A DNA stretch of 49,972 nucleotides. Origin: Acidimicrobiia bacterium. Lineage in GTDB: Bacteria > Actinomycetota > Acidimicrobiia > IMCC26256 > PALSA-610. A program made the position numbers and the translations under genes. Numbering within the stretch: position 1 is the stretch's first letter; every line of letters begins with the position of its first letter. The notes beneath the pieces were generated by a model that saw only the letters and a list, made by a program, of their open reading frames with translations, was not told where the DNA came from and did no database searches. Shown here in pieces: positions 25,957 through 34,423 of the stretch. Where the stretch lies: the NCBI GenBank assembly GCA_036271555.1, contig DATBAK010000076.1, positions 1-49,972 on the forward strand, given 5' to 3'.

Positions 25957-27309
25957 ATGAATCGGTCGCTGCGCTCTAGCTGCTTCAAAGCCCTTCTCGG
26001 ACTCCTCGGGTTCGTAGGCGCGACCGTGATGGCGGTCGGAAGTGCTCACGCGCAGAGCGCACCGATGATCGACCCAGAGGATGCCGTAGCCCCCGTCGCG
26101 ATCGTCGAGGGTGCCGGCGTCAAGGTGGGCGAAGGCACAGTCCTGCACCCGCAGATCGGCGTCGAGGGCGGCATGGTGTCGAACGTGTTCTTCACGAACA
26201 CGAACCCGACGGCAGCTGCTTTCATGCGCGTCCTCGGCGAGGTAGGAGCTGGATCGCTATCGGCGAAGCGCCTCGCGACGACGGAGCACGACGCAGACCA
26301 CACGCAGGGCGAGAACGACTACGGTCAGTTCGAGTATCGTGCGGACCTCCGCGCGTCCTACGACTATTACCTTTCAGACAACGATCGCGTCACCGCACAG
26401 GATGGCCTCGGCCTCGGTGCGTTGTTTCGAGGCATCGTCCACCCAGGTCAGCCTCTACAGTTCCTCGCGTACGACAACTACAGCCGGTTGATCCGTCCGA
26501 CGAACTTCGAGTCGAACTCGAACACCAACCGGGACATCAACGACATCAAGCTCCAGGTGATGTATGCGCCGTCGGGTCGCAGCCTGGCGGGCATCATCCA
26601 CTACGAGAGCATCGTCGACGCGTTCGAGCAGGACACTCAGAAGTTCGCCGATCGGTTCCAGAACCTCATCGGGTTCACGCTGCGCTATCAATGGCTTCCG
26701 CAGACGCGGGTCTACGCCGATGTTAGCCAGGGCGTCTACACTGGCATCTCGTCGAGCGTGAAGGTCACGTCCTATCCGCTGATGGGACTGGTCGGGGTCC
26801 AGACCTTGCTGTCGCCGCTGACCTCGATCGTCGCGCGTGCGGGCTATCAAAACGGATTCTACGCGTCCGGCCCGAGCTACTCGTCGGCGCTGGCCGCGCT
26901 CGAGTTTGGCTGGCGTTATGCGCCGCAGGGTCACTTTTCGTTCCTCTACAACTACCTACACAACGACTCGATCAACGCGAACTACTATCGCGACCACCAG
27001 TTTTTCGCGACGCTCGAACACGCCCTCGCGCCATTCGATGCCTTCATCCAAGCTGGCGTGATCTTTCGCGAGTACAACGGCGTGATCGTGAATTTCGACA
27101 TGCCGATGTACGGCACCGGCACTCGCGATGACTTCCTCGCGCTAGGCGCCGCGGAGTTTCGATACAACTTCAAGGATTGGTTGGCAGCCTCGCTGGCCTA
27201 CCACCTCACGATCGACAACACGAACTTCCGCTACACGGTCGACGGTGTGATGGAAGACCCCAGTTACGTCCGTCACGAAGTCCTGTTGGGCATTCGCGCG
27301 GCGTATTGA
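25957..27309 (+). CDS. outer-membrane beta-barrel of the exopolysaccharide export locus
   Basis: The 450-residue protein has a signal peptide (FKALLGLLGFVGATVMAVGSAHAQS, cut near residue 33). Then come many alternating aromatic strands of about 10-12 residues typical of outer-membrane barrels, such as YRADLRASYDYYLSDNDRV, FTLRYQWLPQTRVYADVSQGVY and FSFLYNYLHNDSINANYY. It ends in a terminal aromatic (LGIRAAY). In Myxococcus, separate barrels (the Wzp proteins) serve as exit pores for OPX proteins without a membrane helix. The gene sits two genes upstream of the OPX gene and directly before the kinase, which fits that role. It is inference, not shown here. Confidence 0.75.
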   Translation: MNRSLRSSCFKALLGLLGFVGATVMAVGSAHAQSAPMIDPEDAVAPVAIVEGAGVKVGEGTVLHPQIGVEGGMVSNVFFTNTNPTAAAFMRVLGEVGAGSLSAKRLATTEHDADHTQGENDYGQFEYRADLRASYDYYLSDNDRVTAQDGLGLGALFRGIVHPGQPLQFLAYDNYSRLIRPTNFESNSNTNRDINDIKLQVMYAPSGRSLAGIIHYESIVDAFEQDTQKFADRFQNLIGFTLRYQWLPQTRVYADVSQGVYTGISSSVKVTSYPLMGLVGVQTLLSPLTSIVARAGYQNGFYASGPSYSSALAALEFGWRYAPQGHFSFLYNYLHNDSINANYYRDHQFFATLEHALAPFDAFIQAGVIFREYNGVIVNFDMPMYGTGTRDDFLALGAAEFRYNFKDWLAASLAYHLTIDNTNFRYTVDGVMEDPSYVRHEVLLGIRAAY

Positions 27310-27387
27310 CGCTGATTGGTGCTCGGGCGATGAACTCTTCCAGCCGAAACAGCCACTAACCAGGCTCTACGAGCGCGGAGAGTCACG

Positions 27388-29571
27388 TTGGACGAGCAGG
27401 AGCAGGCTCAAGCAGGAGCGGCTGAAGAGCCGCTCTTCAACTTCGATCTGAAGCGTTATCTCGACGCGCTTCGACGCTATGGACTTGCGGTGCTCGCACT
27501 CGTTGCGGTCGTAGCGACGGGTGCGGTCGTCTATACGAGTCGCCTCCCGAAGCAGTTCGAAGCGAAGGCCTCGGTCCAGATCGAGCCGCGCCTTCCCGAC
27601 CTTCTCGGTCAGGGCGCCGAGCTCCTCGCGATGGGCGCCGGCGGCGCCGACTACTACCGTCAGCAGAAGCAGGTGCTGTCGAGCTACACGGTCACCCGCC
27701 AGACGGTCGAGCAGAACCAGCTCCAGTTGAAGCTCCTCAACGACGCGCAGCGCGCGACCCTTCAGCCGGACGAGCAGCTCGACGTCGCGACCGAGAAGCT
27801 GCAGTCGGCGATCACGATCAAGTACCCCGATCAGGATCGCATCATGTACGTGTACGTTCGCAACGAGGACCCGCAATTCGCGGCGCAGCTCGCGAACTGG
27901 CAGGTCTCGACGTACATCGACTACACGAAGAATCTTCTCAACTCGAGCTCGAAGACAGCATCGGACGTGCTGTCCAAGGAGTTCGAGACCGAGGAGAACA
28001 ATCTGTCGACCGCCGAGAAGAAGATCTACCAGTTCGAGAAGGACAACGACCTCCTCGCGGTGTCGCTCGAGAACCAGCAGAGCCTGGTGTCGGGCAACAT
28101 CACGCTGTTCACCCAGAAGCAAGACGAGGCTCGCGCACATCGAATCGAGATCGACGCCAAGCTCGCCCGCATGAAGGACGTCGAGGCGCACTCGCCCGAC
28201 CTCGTCGACTCGCCGATCCTGCTGATGGGCGAAACGGTTGGTTCGTTCGATTCGCTGCGGGCGCAGTACTACACGGAGCGCAACACCTTCCAGCAGCTCG
28301 AGAAGGAAGTCGGTCCGAAGCACATCGATTTCCAGAAACAGAAGGCCAAGGTGGATGACCTGTTCGAGGCTCTCCAGTCCGAAGCCAAGCGCATCATCGG
28401 GGGCGTCGAAGAGGCGCATGAAGCCGCGGTATCGACGGAGAAGGCGCTCAACGACGAGGTCGAGCACTATCGCAAGGAAGCGTTCTCCCTCGGCCCGAAG
28501 ATCATCGCGTACAACGAGTTGCTCCGCGACAAGAAGAGCATCGAGGATCGCTACATGATTCTCCGCAACCGGTTGTCGACGAGCGAGATGACCGAGCGCA
28601 TGAACACGAGCAGCGACAGCTCGTACGCCAAGAAGCTCGACCCGGCACTTCCCCCTACAGCGCCGGTCGCACCCGATGCACGCGTCAATGCGATGCTCGC
28701 CGGTGGAATCGCGCTCGTCATCGGGCTCGGGCTGCTGTTCCTCGTCGTGTTCCTCGATCGCTCGATCAAGTCGACCAACGACGCGCAACAGGCAAGCGGC
28801 GCGCCGGTGCTCGGCATCATTCCGATGCTGTCTGCGAACGACCTGTCGAGCGACGACGACCGCGCGCGCGACCTGTACGTCAGCGAGCACCCGACGTCGT
28901 CGGTGGCCGAGTGCTGCCGGTCGCTGCGCACGAACGTGCTGTTCTCGAGCGCCGACCGGAAGCTCAAGACGATCGTCGTCTCGAGCGCGAATCCGCGCGA
29001 GGGCAAGACCACGAACGTCATCTACCTCGGCACGACAATGGCCCAGAGCGGCAAGCGCGTGCTCTTGGTCGACACCGACATGCGGCGGCCGCGTCTGCAC
29101 GACTCGATGAAGGTGTCGCGTACCGAGGGTCTGTCGAATCTCATCCTCGGTGACCACCGGTACGACGAGGTGATCAAGCCGACGGAGATCGAGAACCTGT
29201 TCGTACTTCCGTGCGGACCGACGCCGCCGAACCCGGCCGAGTTGCTGCTTACCAAACGGTTCCAGACGGTCCTCGCCGAGCTCGAGAGCAGGTTCGACAT
29301 GATCGTGCTCGACTCGCCGCCGCTGCAGCCGGTGACCGATGCCGTCGTGCTAGCGAAGCAGGCCGACGGCGTTATCTTCGTCGTGCGCGCCGGCAAGACG
29401 CAACGCGAAGAGATCAAGCGCTCGACGCGTCAGCTGCGCAACGTCGGCGGCACGATCATCGGCGTCGTGCTCAACGAGTTCGACGCTCGTGGCCGCGACA
29501 CCTACTACTACAACTACTACGGCTACCGCGAACCGGCCGAGAAGCCCGGCAAGCCGGACAAGGCCGCATAG
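27388..29571 (+). CDS. Wzc-type polysaccharide co-polymerase/tyrosine autokinase
   Basis: The 727-residue protein combines an N-terminal Wzz domain with a cytoplasmic BY-kinase. Membrane segments are at residues about 31-50 and 431-455, with a long periplasmic coiled-coil region between (NNLSTAEKKIYQFEKDNDLL). The kinase has Walker A in SSANPREGKTTNV near residue 533, Walker A' in LLVDTDMRRPRLH and Walker B in MIVLDSPPL near residue 638. A Tyr cluster DTYYYNYYGY near the C-terminus is the autophosphorylation tail. It regulates chain length and export. The start is TTG, preceded by GGAGAG. It follows the barrel gene after 78 bases. Confidence 0.93.
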   Translation: MDEQEQAQAGAAEEPLFNFDLKRYLDALRRYGLAVLALVAVVATGAVVYTSRLPKQFEAKASVQIEPRLPDLLGQGAELLAMGAGGADYYRQQKQVLSSYTVTRQTVEQNQLQLKLLNDAQRATLQPDEQLDVATEKLQSAITIKYPDQDRIMYVYVRNEDPQFAAQLANWQVSTYIDYTKNLLNSSSKTASDVLSKEFETEENNLSTAEKKIYQFEKDNDLLAVSLENQQSLVSGNITLFTQKQDEARAHRIEIDAKLARMKDVEAHSPDLVDSPILLMGETVGSFDSLRAQYYTERNTFQQLEKEVGPKHIDFQKQKAKVDDLFEALQSEAKRIIGGVEEAHEAAVSTEKALNDEVEHYRKEAFSLGPKIIAYNELLRDKKSIEDRYMILRNRLSTSEMTERMNTSSDSSYAKKLDPALPPTAPVAPDARVNAMLAGGIALVIGLGLLFLVVFLDRSIKSTNDAQQASGAPVLGIIPMLSANDLSSDDDRARDLYVSEHPTSSVAECCRSLRTNVLFSSADRKLKTIVVSSANPREGKTTNVIYLGTTMAQSGKRVLLVDTDMRRPRLHDSMKVSRTEGLSNLILGDHRYDEVIKPTEIENLFVLPCGPTPPNPAELLLTKRFQTVLAELESRFDMIVLDSPPLQPVTDAVVLAKQADGVIFVVRAGKTQREEIKRSTRQLRNVGGTIIGVVLNEFDARGRDTYYYNYYGYREPAEKPGKPDKAA

Positions 29572-29577
29572 TCGGTC

Positions 29578-29599
29578 GCGCTCCTCGTACGAGGAGCGC
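29578..29599. terminator. perfect 22-base palindrome between convergent genes
   Basis: The arms are GCGCTCCTC and GAGGAGCGC around a self-complementary GTAC centre. It lies 6 bases after the kinase stop and 33 bases before the end of the opposite-strand gene. It would form a stem on both strands and may end both transcripts. No U-run follows, so it is not a classical intrinsic terminator; a protein-binding site is another possibility. Confidence 0.5.
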
Positions 29600-29631
29600 T
29601 GCCAAGCTCCAGGCAGACGAACGCGCCGTCT

Positions 29632-30147
29632 TCAGTTGAACGGCGACGCGTAGCCGGGCGGCTCGATGATCGGCCCGAACGGGTTGCCGAGCGTCGGATC
29701 GTCAGGAAACGTTGGCGACGTGAAGCCGTTGACGGACTCGCCGTACAGCTCCGGCTCTCCCACGCACGCGTCCGCTTCTGCACGCGCGCGATGCACGGCG
29801 TGTGCTGCGTTCTGCATGTCTTCGAACAACGCCCCGTTGGCGCCACCGTTGGGGCCGCTCACGAGCTCGACCTCGTGACGCGAGGAATCGAAGATGTTCG
29901 CCTGTGCCTTGAGCTCGACCATGCGATCGTTCACGCACGTCAGCTTGATGATGTCGCGCTGCTTGCGCGAGATCTCCTGGAGGTGCTTGACGTGTCGGAC
30001 GTCCTGCTCGACCTCCGAAGCCAGTGCAGCGATGCGCCCTTGGGCGTCGCCGTGCGGCGCCGATTGCGCGAGCGCAGCTCCAGCTAGCGCGGCTCCCCCG
30101 ATGCCGAGGGCAATGGCGGCGAGCCATCGCTTTTGCAGGAATTTCAC
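29632..30147 (-). CDS. secreted protein of unknown function between kinase and OPX genes
   Basis: The 171-residue protein has a signal peptide (MKFLQKRWLAAIALGIGGAALAGAALAQS), then a charged stretch with likely coiled-coil character (EVEQDVRHVKHLQEISRKQRDIIKLTCVNDRM, residues about 45-80) and a second helical segment containing FEDMQNAAHAVHRARAEADACVGE. Only two cysteines occur, so they may form a disulfide. The tail is rich in Pro, Gly and Phe and ends GYASPFN. I do not recognise a family. Start is GTG at 30147, preceded by a good GAGGAGAAG ribosome site. It is opposite in direction to both export neighbours and lies in the periplasm or outside. Confidence 0.65.
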   Translation of the reverse strand: MKFLQKRWLAAIALGIGGAALAGAALAQSAPHGDAQGRIAALASEVEQDVRHVKHLQEISRKQRDIIKLTCVNDRMVELKAQANIFDSSRHEVELVSGPNGGANGALFEDMQNAAHAVHRARAEADACVGEPELYGESVNGFTSPTFPDDPTLGNPFGPIIEPPGYASPFN

Positions 30148-30284
30148 AGGCTTCTCCTCGACCTAAAGCAGAGCGTACAAAGGTCCAAAACGCGTGTCAA
30201 TCGACAGGGTTGGATGTCCAGCTTCTGCTACATGTTCATTGAACGCTAGGGTCGTGCCCGGCAACATAGCTCGCGTTCCGCCCC
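30148..30284. promoter_or_regulatory. divergent region upstream of the OPX gene with a GTTCA-T-TGAAC palindrome
   Basis: These 137 bases separate the secreted-protein gene from the OPX gene. A perfect 11-base palindrome GTTCATTGAAC lies at 30234-30244, about 41 bases before the OPX ATG. The same half-sites, with a 7-base spacer, occur before the barrel gene at 25821-25837. No convincing sigma-70 promoter is visible. Confidence 0.3.
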
Positions 30285-30899
30285 ATGAAAGCGCTCGCCC
30301 GGTTTCTCGTCGTGTTCGGAGTGGTTGCGAGCCTTGGCCAGTTCGCCACGGGGTGCGCGGATAACCCACCCGCGACCTATCCGACCATCGCGCCATTCGA
30401 CGAAACCCAGATTCCCCTCGGCCCTGCGGACAAGATCGAGCTGGTCATCTACTACGGATCCCACGAGATCAAGGCCGACTACGTGATCGATCCCGCAGGG
30501 GACATCGAGGTCCAGTTCATCGGGCGCGTGCCTGTCCAGGGCAAGACGGCTCACACCATCCAAGAAGACGTGAAGCAGCGTCTGGCGGACGGGTATCTGA
30601 TCGACCCGATCGTCAACATCACGGTCGCCGAGATCAACTCGCAGAAGCTGTCGGTGTTCGGTCAGGTCGCGCGCAGCGGCTCGATCAAGTTCGCACCTGG
30701 GATGACGATCGTCGACGCGATCGCCGACAGCGGTGGGTTCTCCCCGCTCGCACGCAAGAACATGGTCAAGGTGACGCGCATGCTCGACGGTAAGCCGGCG
30801 ATCTACAAGATCCCGGTCGAGAGCATCGCCGAGGGGACACGTCCCAACTTCCCGGTGATGCCCGGCGATCAGGTCTTCGTCCCGGAACGCGCCTGGTAG
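30285..30899 (+). CDS. short OPX (Wza-like) polysaccharide export lipoprotein
   Basis: The 204-residue protein begins with a lipoprotein signal whose lipobox is ATGC (Cys24). Residues about 42-118 form a Poly_export domain (GPADKIELVIYYGSHEIKADYVI ... DPIVNITVAEINSQKLSVFGQV), and about 122-170 an SLBB unit (SGSIKFAPGMTIVDAIADSGGF). The C-terminus ends VMPGDQVFVPERAW with no outer-membrane amphipathic helix, unlike Wza (about 379 residues, with several SLBB-type domains). It lies upstream of the polymerase and near the kinase and barrel genes. It probably forms the periplasmic channel and needs a separate barrel to cross the outer membrane. Confidence 0.9.
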   Translation: MKALARFLVVFGVVASLGQFATGCADNPPATYPTIAPFDETQIPLGPADKIELVIYYGSHEIKADYVIDPAGDIEVQFIGRVPVQGKTAHTIQEDVKQRLADGYLIDPIVNITVAEINSQKLSVFGQVARSGSIKFAPGMTIVDAIADSGGFSPLARKNMVKVTRMLDGKPAIYKIPVESIAEGTRPNFPVMPGDQVFVPERAW

Positions 30900-30908
30900 G
30901 CGGCGGCG

Positions 30909-33257
30909 ATGCGGCTTCGAGACAAAGTCTCGATCGGCGTCGGCGTCGTCGCGCTGACGTGGTGCGTGCTCGCGCTCGGAAGCGCGCTGCGCTGGATCGC
31001 CGCGATCGATGCGTTGCTGGTCGGGCTGGCTCTCGTCCCGCTCGTGACATCGCGACGAGGCCTCGGCCGTTCGCCTCTGATCATCACGATCCTGCTCGCG
31101 CTCGTGTTGACGCTACTCCAGCTCGTACCGTGGCCTGCAGGTTGGCTCGATGCCCTGAATCCGATCGGGGACGGGCTCCGCAACGACGGCGCGAGCCTGG
31201 CGGGAGTGTCGCCGTGGGATGCCATCACGCTCGACGTTCCCGGGACGCTGCGCGCGATCGCTTACTTCGTCACGCTGCTCGGGGTCGCAGTCATCGCGCT
31301 TCGATTCGCCCACTCCGAGCGCGGGCGACTCGCATGTCTCAGCGCCGTCGCCGGGATCTGCTTGGTCACCGTGGTCGTGGTGGCGATCCACACGGTCTTC
31401 GACGCGTCGACGCTGTACGGGCTGTACACGCCCGAGCAGGCATCACCACCGGTGCTCGGCCCACTCTTGAATGCGAACCACCTCGGTGGCTTGTGCGCGT
31501 TGGGGTGCGCGGTCTCGACCGGATTGCTTCTCTATCCCAAGCAGTCGCGCGCCGCGCGCATCGTGTGGGCGGTGACGATCCTGGGCACGCTCGTCGTCGT
31601 GCTGGCCACCCTGTCTCGAGGTGCGCTCCTGGCGGCGCTCGCCGGCATCGGCGTCACGCTCGGGACCTATGCGGCGCAGCGCCTCGCGCGCCCCGTCGAC
31701 CGACGGGCTCGCTCTGCGCGCCGGCGGTTCATGATGACCTCGCTGCCGATTGGAGCGGTCGCGCTCTGCATGATGACGGTGATCGTGTTCACGAGCACGG
31801 GCACGGCTCATCAGCTGGAGGACACGTCGCTCCAGGAGATCCACGACCCGCGCAGCAAGTACGAGGCATGGCGGTCCGCGACCACCCTGATCGAGGAGGC
31901 ACCGTGGGCTGGCGTCGGACGTGGCGCCTTCGAGCCTGCCTTCACGCGCGTACACAAGGCGAGCTCGTTCCTGACGTTCTCGCACGTCGAGAACGAGTAC
32001 ATGCAGGCCGTGATCGACTGGGGCATCCCCGGCGCGATCGCGCTCGCACTCGCGTTCGGCTGGATCGGCGTCGTCGCGCTGCGAAGATGGCGAGATGGAC
32101 CACTCGCTGCCGCTGGACTCGGTGGTCTCGCAACGGTGCTCGTGCAGAGCAACGTCGACTTCGGTGTGGAGCTACTCGGCCTCGCCGTGCCGGTCACGAT
32201 CGTCGCAGCGACGCTGACGTACACCTACGTTCGCCCGCTGCGCTCGAAACTCGTGGCGCCGGTCGCCGTCCTCCGGCTTGCTCTGATCGGGCTGCTCGGG
32301 ATCGTCGCGTACACGATGTTCTCGCCGATGACGAGCACGGTCGAAGAGGATCACGATCTTCTCGACGAGCATCCGTCGGACGATGTCGTTCGCGAGGAGC
32401 TCGCGCGCCATCCGCTCGACTACTATGGCTATGCGATCGACGCGAAGTTCGAGCTCGAGGAGCGCGAGCCCGACGTGATCCCGCTCCTCAACCATTCGCT
32501 CGAGCTCCACCCCAACCACACCGGCCTGCACCGGTTCGCAGGCCGCATCCTGCTCGCGCTCGATCACGTCGATCAGGCGGCGCTCGAGTACTCGTCCGCG
32601 CTCGAAGGCATCACCGACCCGCGGAACATCATCTACGAGATCGACCACAGTTTCCCAGCAAACAAGGCTGCGGAGGCAATCCCGACCGACTACGACAGCC
32701 TCGATCTGATCGTCACCGCGCTCACCAAGGACGGGCATCGAGACATCGCCCTCCAGTGGATCCGCCGCGTTGTCGAGCAACGGCCGCGCGACCTGACGGC
32801 CATCGACATGTTGTACATGCTCGCCGCCGATGCGGGCGACGACACGCTCGCCGAGCGCGCGGTACGGAATCGGATCGCTGTGATCTGGAGCCCGCACGCA
32901 GCACTTCAGCTCGCGCAGATCCTGCTCCGGCGTCACGCCGACAGCGAGGTCCTGACGCTCCTCGCGAACGTTCAAGACTGGCACGGGCGGATCGAGGACC
33001 AGGGTGAAGCCTGGCTAGCCCTCTGCGACGCCAAGCTAGCGCTGCACGACGTCGACGGCGCGACCAAGTGCCTTCACCGCCTCGATATCGAGGGCTTGCT
33101 CGTCGGCGAGCGCGAGGAGATCAAGCGCCGTCTCGACGAGATCGAACGCGAGCGTAAGCAGCAGGATCTTCTCGAGCACTACCAGACGGGGACTCCCGAC
33201 GTCGTATTGCCCGGCCAACACCTTCCGAAGACCAAGCCTCCACCGAGCACGCCGTGA
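30909..33257 (+). CDS. O-antigen ligase/Wzy-type polymerase fused to a C-terminal repeat domain
   Basis: The 782-residue membrane protein has many hydrophobic segments (residues about 8-480) and the Wzy_C-type signature near SKYEAWRSATTLIEEAPWAGVGRGAFEPAF, with the HVENEYMQAVIDWGIPG element typical of O-antigen ligase/polymerase proteins. The last 290 residues are soluble, acidic and helical, with a pattern resembling TPR helices (HSLELHPNHTGLHRFAGRILLALDHVDQAALEY). It would join repeat units at the periplasmic face; a TPR tail may bind partners. ATG at 30909 follows the OPX stop by 9 bases. Its TGA overlaps the next GTG. Confidence 0.85.
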   Translation: MRLRDKVSIGVGVVALTWCVLALGSALRWIAAIDALLVGLALVPLVTSRRGLGRSPLIITILLALVLTLLQLVPWPAGWLDALNPIGDGLRNDGASLAGVSPWDAITLDVPGTLRAIAYFVTLLGVAVIALRFAHSERGRLACLSAVAGICLVTVVVVAIHTVFDASTLYGLYTPEQASPPVLGPLLNANHLGGLCALGCAVSTGLLLYPKQSRAARIVWAVTILGTLVVVLATLSRGALLAALAGIGVTLGTYAAQRLARPVDRRARSARRRFMMTSLPIGAVALCMMTVIVFTSTGTAHQLEDTSLQEIHDPRSKYEAWRSATTLIEEAPWAGVGRGAFEPAFTRVHKASSFLTFSHVENEYMQAVIDWGIPGAIALALAFGWIGVVALRRWRDGPLAAAGLGGLATVLVQSNVDFGVELLGLAVPVTIVAATLTYTYVRPLRSKLVAPVAVLRLALIGLLGIVAYTMFSPMTSTVEEDHDLLDEHPSDDVVREELARHPLDYYGYAIDAKFELEEREPDVIPLLNHSLELHPNHTGLHRFAGRILLALDHVDQAALEYSSALEGITDPRNIIYEIDHSFPANKAAEAIPTDYDSLDLIVTALTKDGHRDIALQWIRRVVEQRPRDLTAIDMLYMLAADAGDDTLAERAVRNRIAVIWSPHAALQLAQILLRRHADSEVLTLLANVQDWHGRIEDQGEAWLALCDAKLALHDVDGATKCLHRLDIEGLLVGEREEIKRRLDEIERERKQQDLLEHYQTGTPDVVLPGQHLPKTKPPPSTP

Positions 33258-34423
33258 ACATCCTGTACCTGTCGCTGTCGTACATCCCGTCGCGCCGGGC
33301 CTCGAGCGTTCAGGTGATGCGGATGTGCGAAGCTTTCGCTGCGGTCGGCCACTCCGTGACGCTCGTCGGCAAGCGCCCCGAAGCCGACGCGACGCTCGCG
33401 CCGGACCCCTTCGCGTTCTACGGAGTGCGTCGGACATTCGAGCTCGATCTCGTCGCGCGCCCCCCCCGACGTGGCGGCGGCCTGGTGTACGCCGTCGGCG
33501 TCGTGCGCCACGTACTCGCCGCGCGGCGCGACGTCGACCTCGTGTACTCGCGCGACCTGCTGGGCGGTTGGATCGCGACGGAGCTTGGCCTGCCGACGGC
33601 GTACGAGGCACACGGCGTGTTCGATCGCGAGTGGCAACGCGGGCTGTGGCGTCGGATGGTGAACGCTCCGAGCTTTCGCGGGCTCGTGCCGATCTCCAAT
33701 GCAATGATCGGCGAGCTCGAACGCGTGGACCTGTTGCCGCGCGCCCGCCCGATCGTCGTCGCGCACAGCCCCGCGAGCCGCCCGGCGGCGTGCGGAGCGC
33801 GCGCAGCATGCGCGACACCGCCGAGGATCGCGTATGTCGGGAGCATCTATCCGGGCCGCGGGATCGAGCTCGTGCTTCGTGTCGCGAAACGGATGCCCGG
33901 TTGCACGTTCCACATCATCGGCGGCTCGGACAGCGAGGTCGAGCGGTGGCGCACCGGCGAGGTCCCCACCAACGTGACGTTTCGTGGGTTCTGTGCACCG
34001 GCGACTCTGCCCGCGCTGTATCGCGACATGGACGTGCTGCTGATGCCGTACCCACATGCTGGGATCCACGGCGCCACGCGTCGTCTCGACACGGCGAAGT
34101 ACTGCTCGCCGATGAAGATGTTCGAGTACATGGCGGCTGGCGTCCCGATCGTGGCGTCGGATCTGCCCGTGCTGCAGGAGGTCCTCGTCGACGGGCGAAA
34201 TGCCTTGATCGCCGCGGCCAATGACGATGTCGCCTGGGCTCGCGCGATCGATCGCCTCCTCCACGACCGCGCGCTCCGCGTCGCGCTCGCCGAGACCGCG
34301 TTCGCGGACCTGGCCGAGTTCACGCCCGAGGCGCGCGTTTCACGGATCTTGGCGGGCCTCGCGCCAACAGGGTCGAATCGGCCAGGCTCACGAACAGCGC
34401 CAGGAAGATCCACAGCAGCGTGA
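33254..34423 (+). CDS. GT4-type glycosyltransferase
   Basis: The 389-residue GT-B protein starts MNILYLSLSYIPSRRASSVQVMRMCEAFAAVGH, an acceptor half typical of GT4. It has AYEAHGVFDREW, a donor half with AYVGSIYPGRGIELVLRVAKRM, and KMFEYMAAGVPIVASDLP, where the glutamate matches the conserved GT4 motif. GTG at 33254 overlaps the upstream stop. The C-terminal tail (TGSNRPGSRTAPGRSTAA) falls inside the 104-base overlap with the convergent ligase gene and looks like a non-conserved extension. It may build the repeat unit handled by the polymerase before it. Confidence 0.85.
   Translation: MNILYLSLSYIPSRRASSVQVMRMCEAFAAVGHSVTLVGKRPEADATLAPDPFAFYGVRRTFELDLVARPPRRGGGLVYAVGVVRHVLAARRDVDLVYSRDLLGGWIATELGLPTAYEAHGVFDREWQRGLWRRMVNAPSFRGLVPISNAMIGELERVDLLPRARPIVVAHSPASRPAACGARAACATPPRIAYVGSIYPGRGIELVLRVAKRMPGCTFHIIGGSDSEVERWRTGEVPTNVTFRGFCAPATLPALYRDMDVLLMPYPHAGIHGATRRLDTAKYCSPMKMFEYMAAGVPIVASDLPVLQEVLVDGRNALIAAANDDVAWARAIDRLLHDRALRVALAETAFADLAEFTPEARVSRILAGLAPTGSNRPGSRTAPGRSTAA

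Noticed and set aside
27367-29157. 596-residue open frame antisense to the Wzc-type kinase
   Set aside because: The sense strand encodes clear Walker motifs and a Tyr tail; the antisense frame looks like a shadow.
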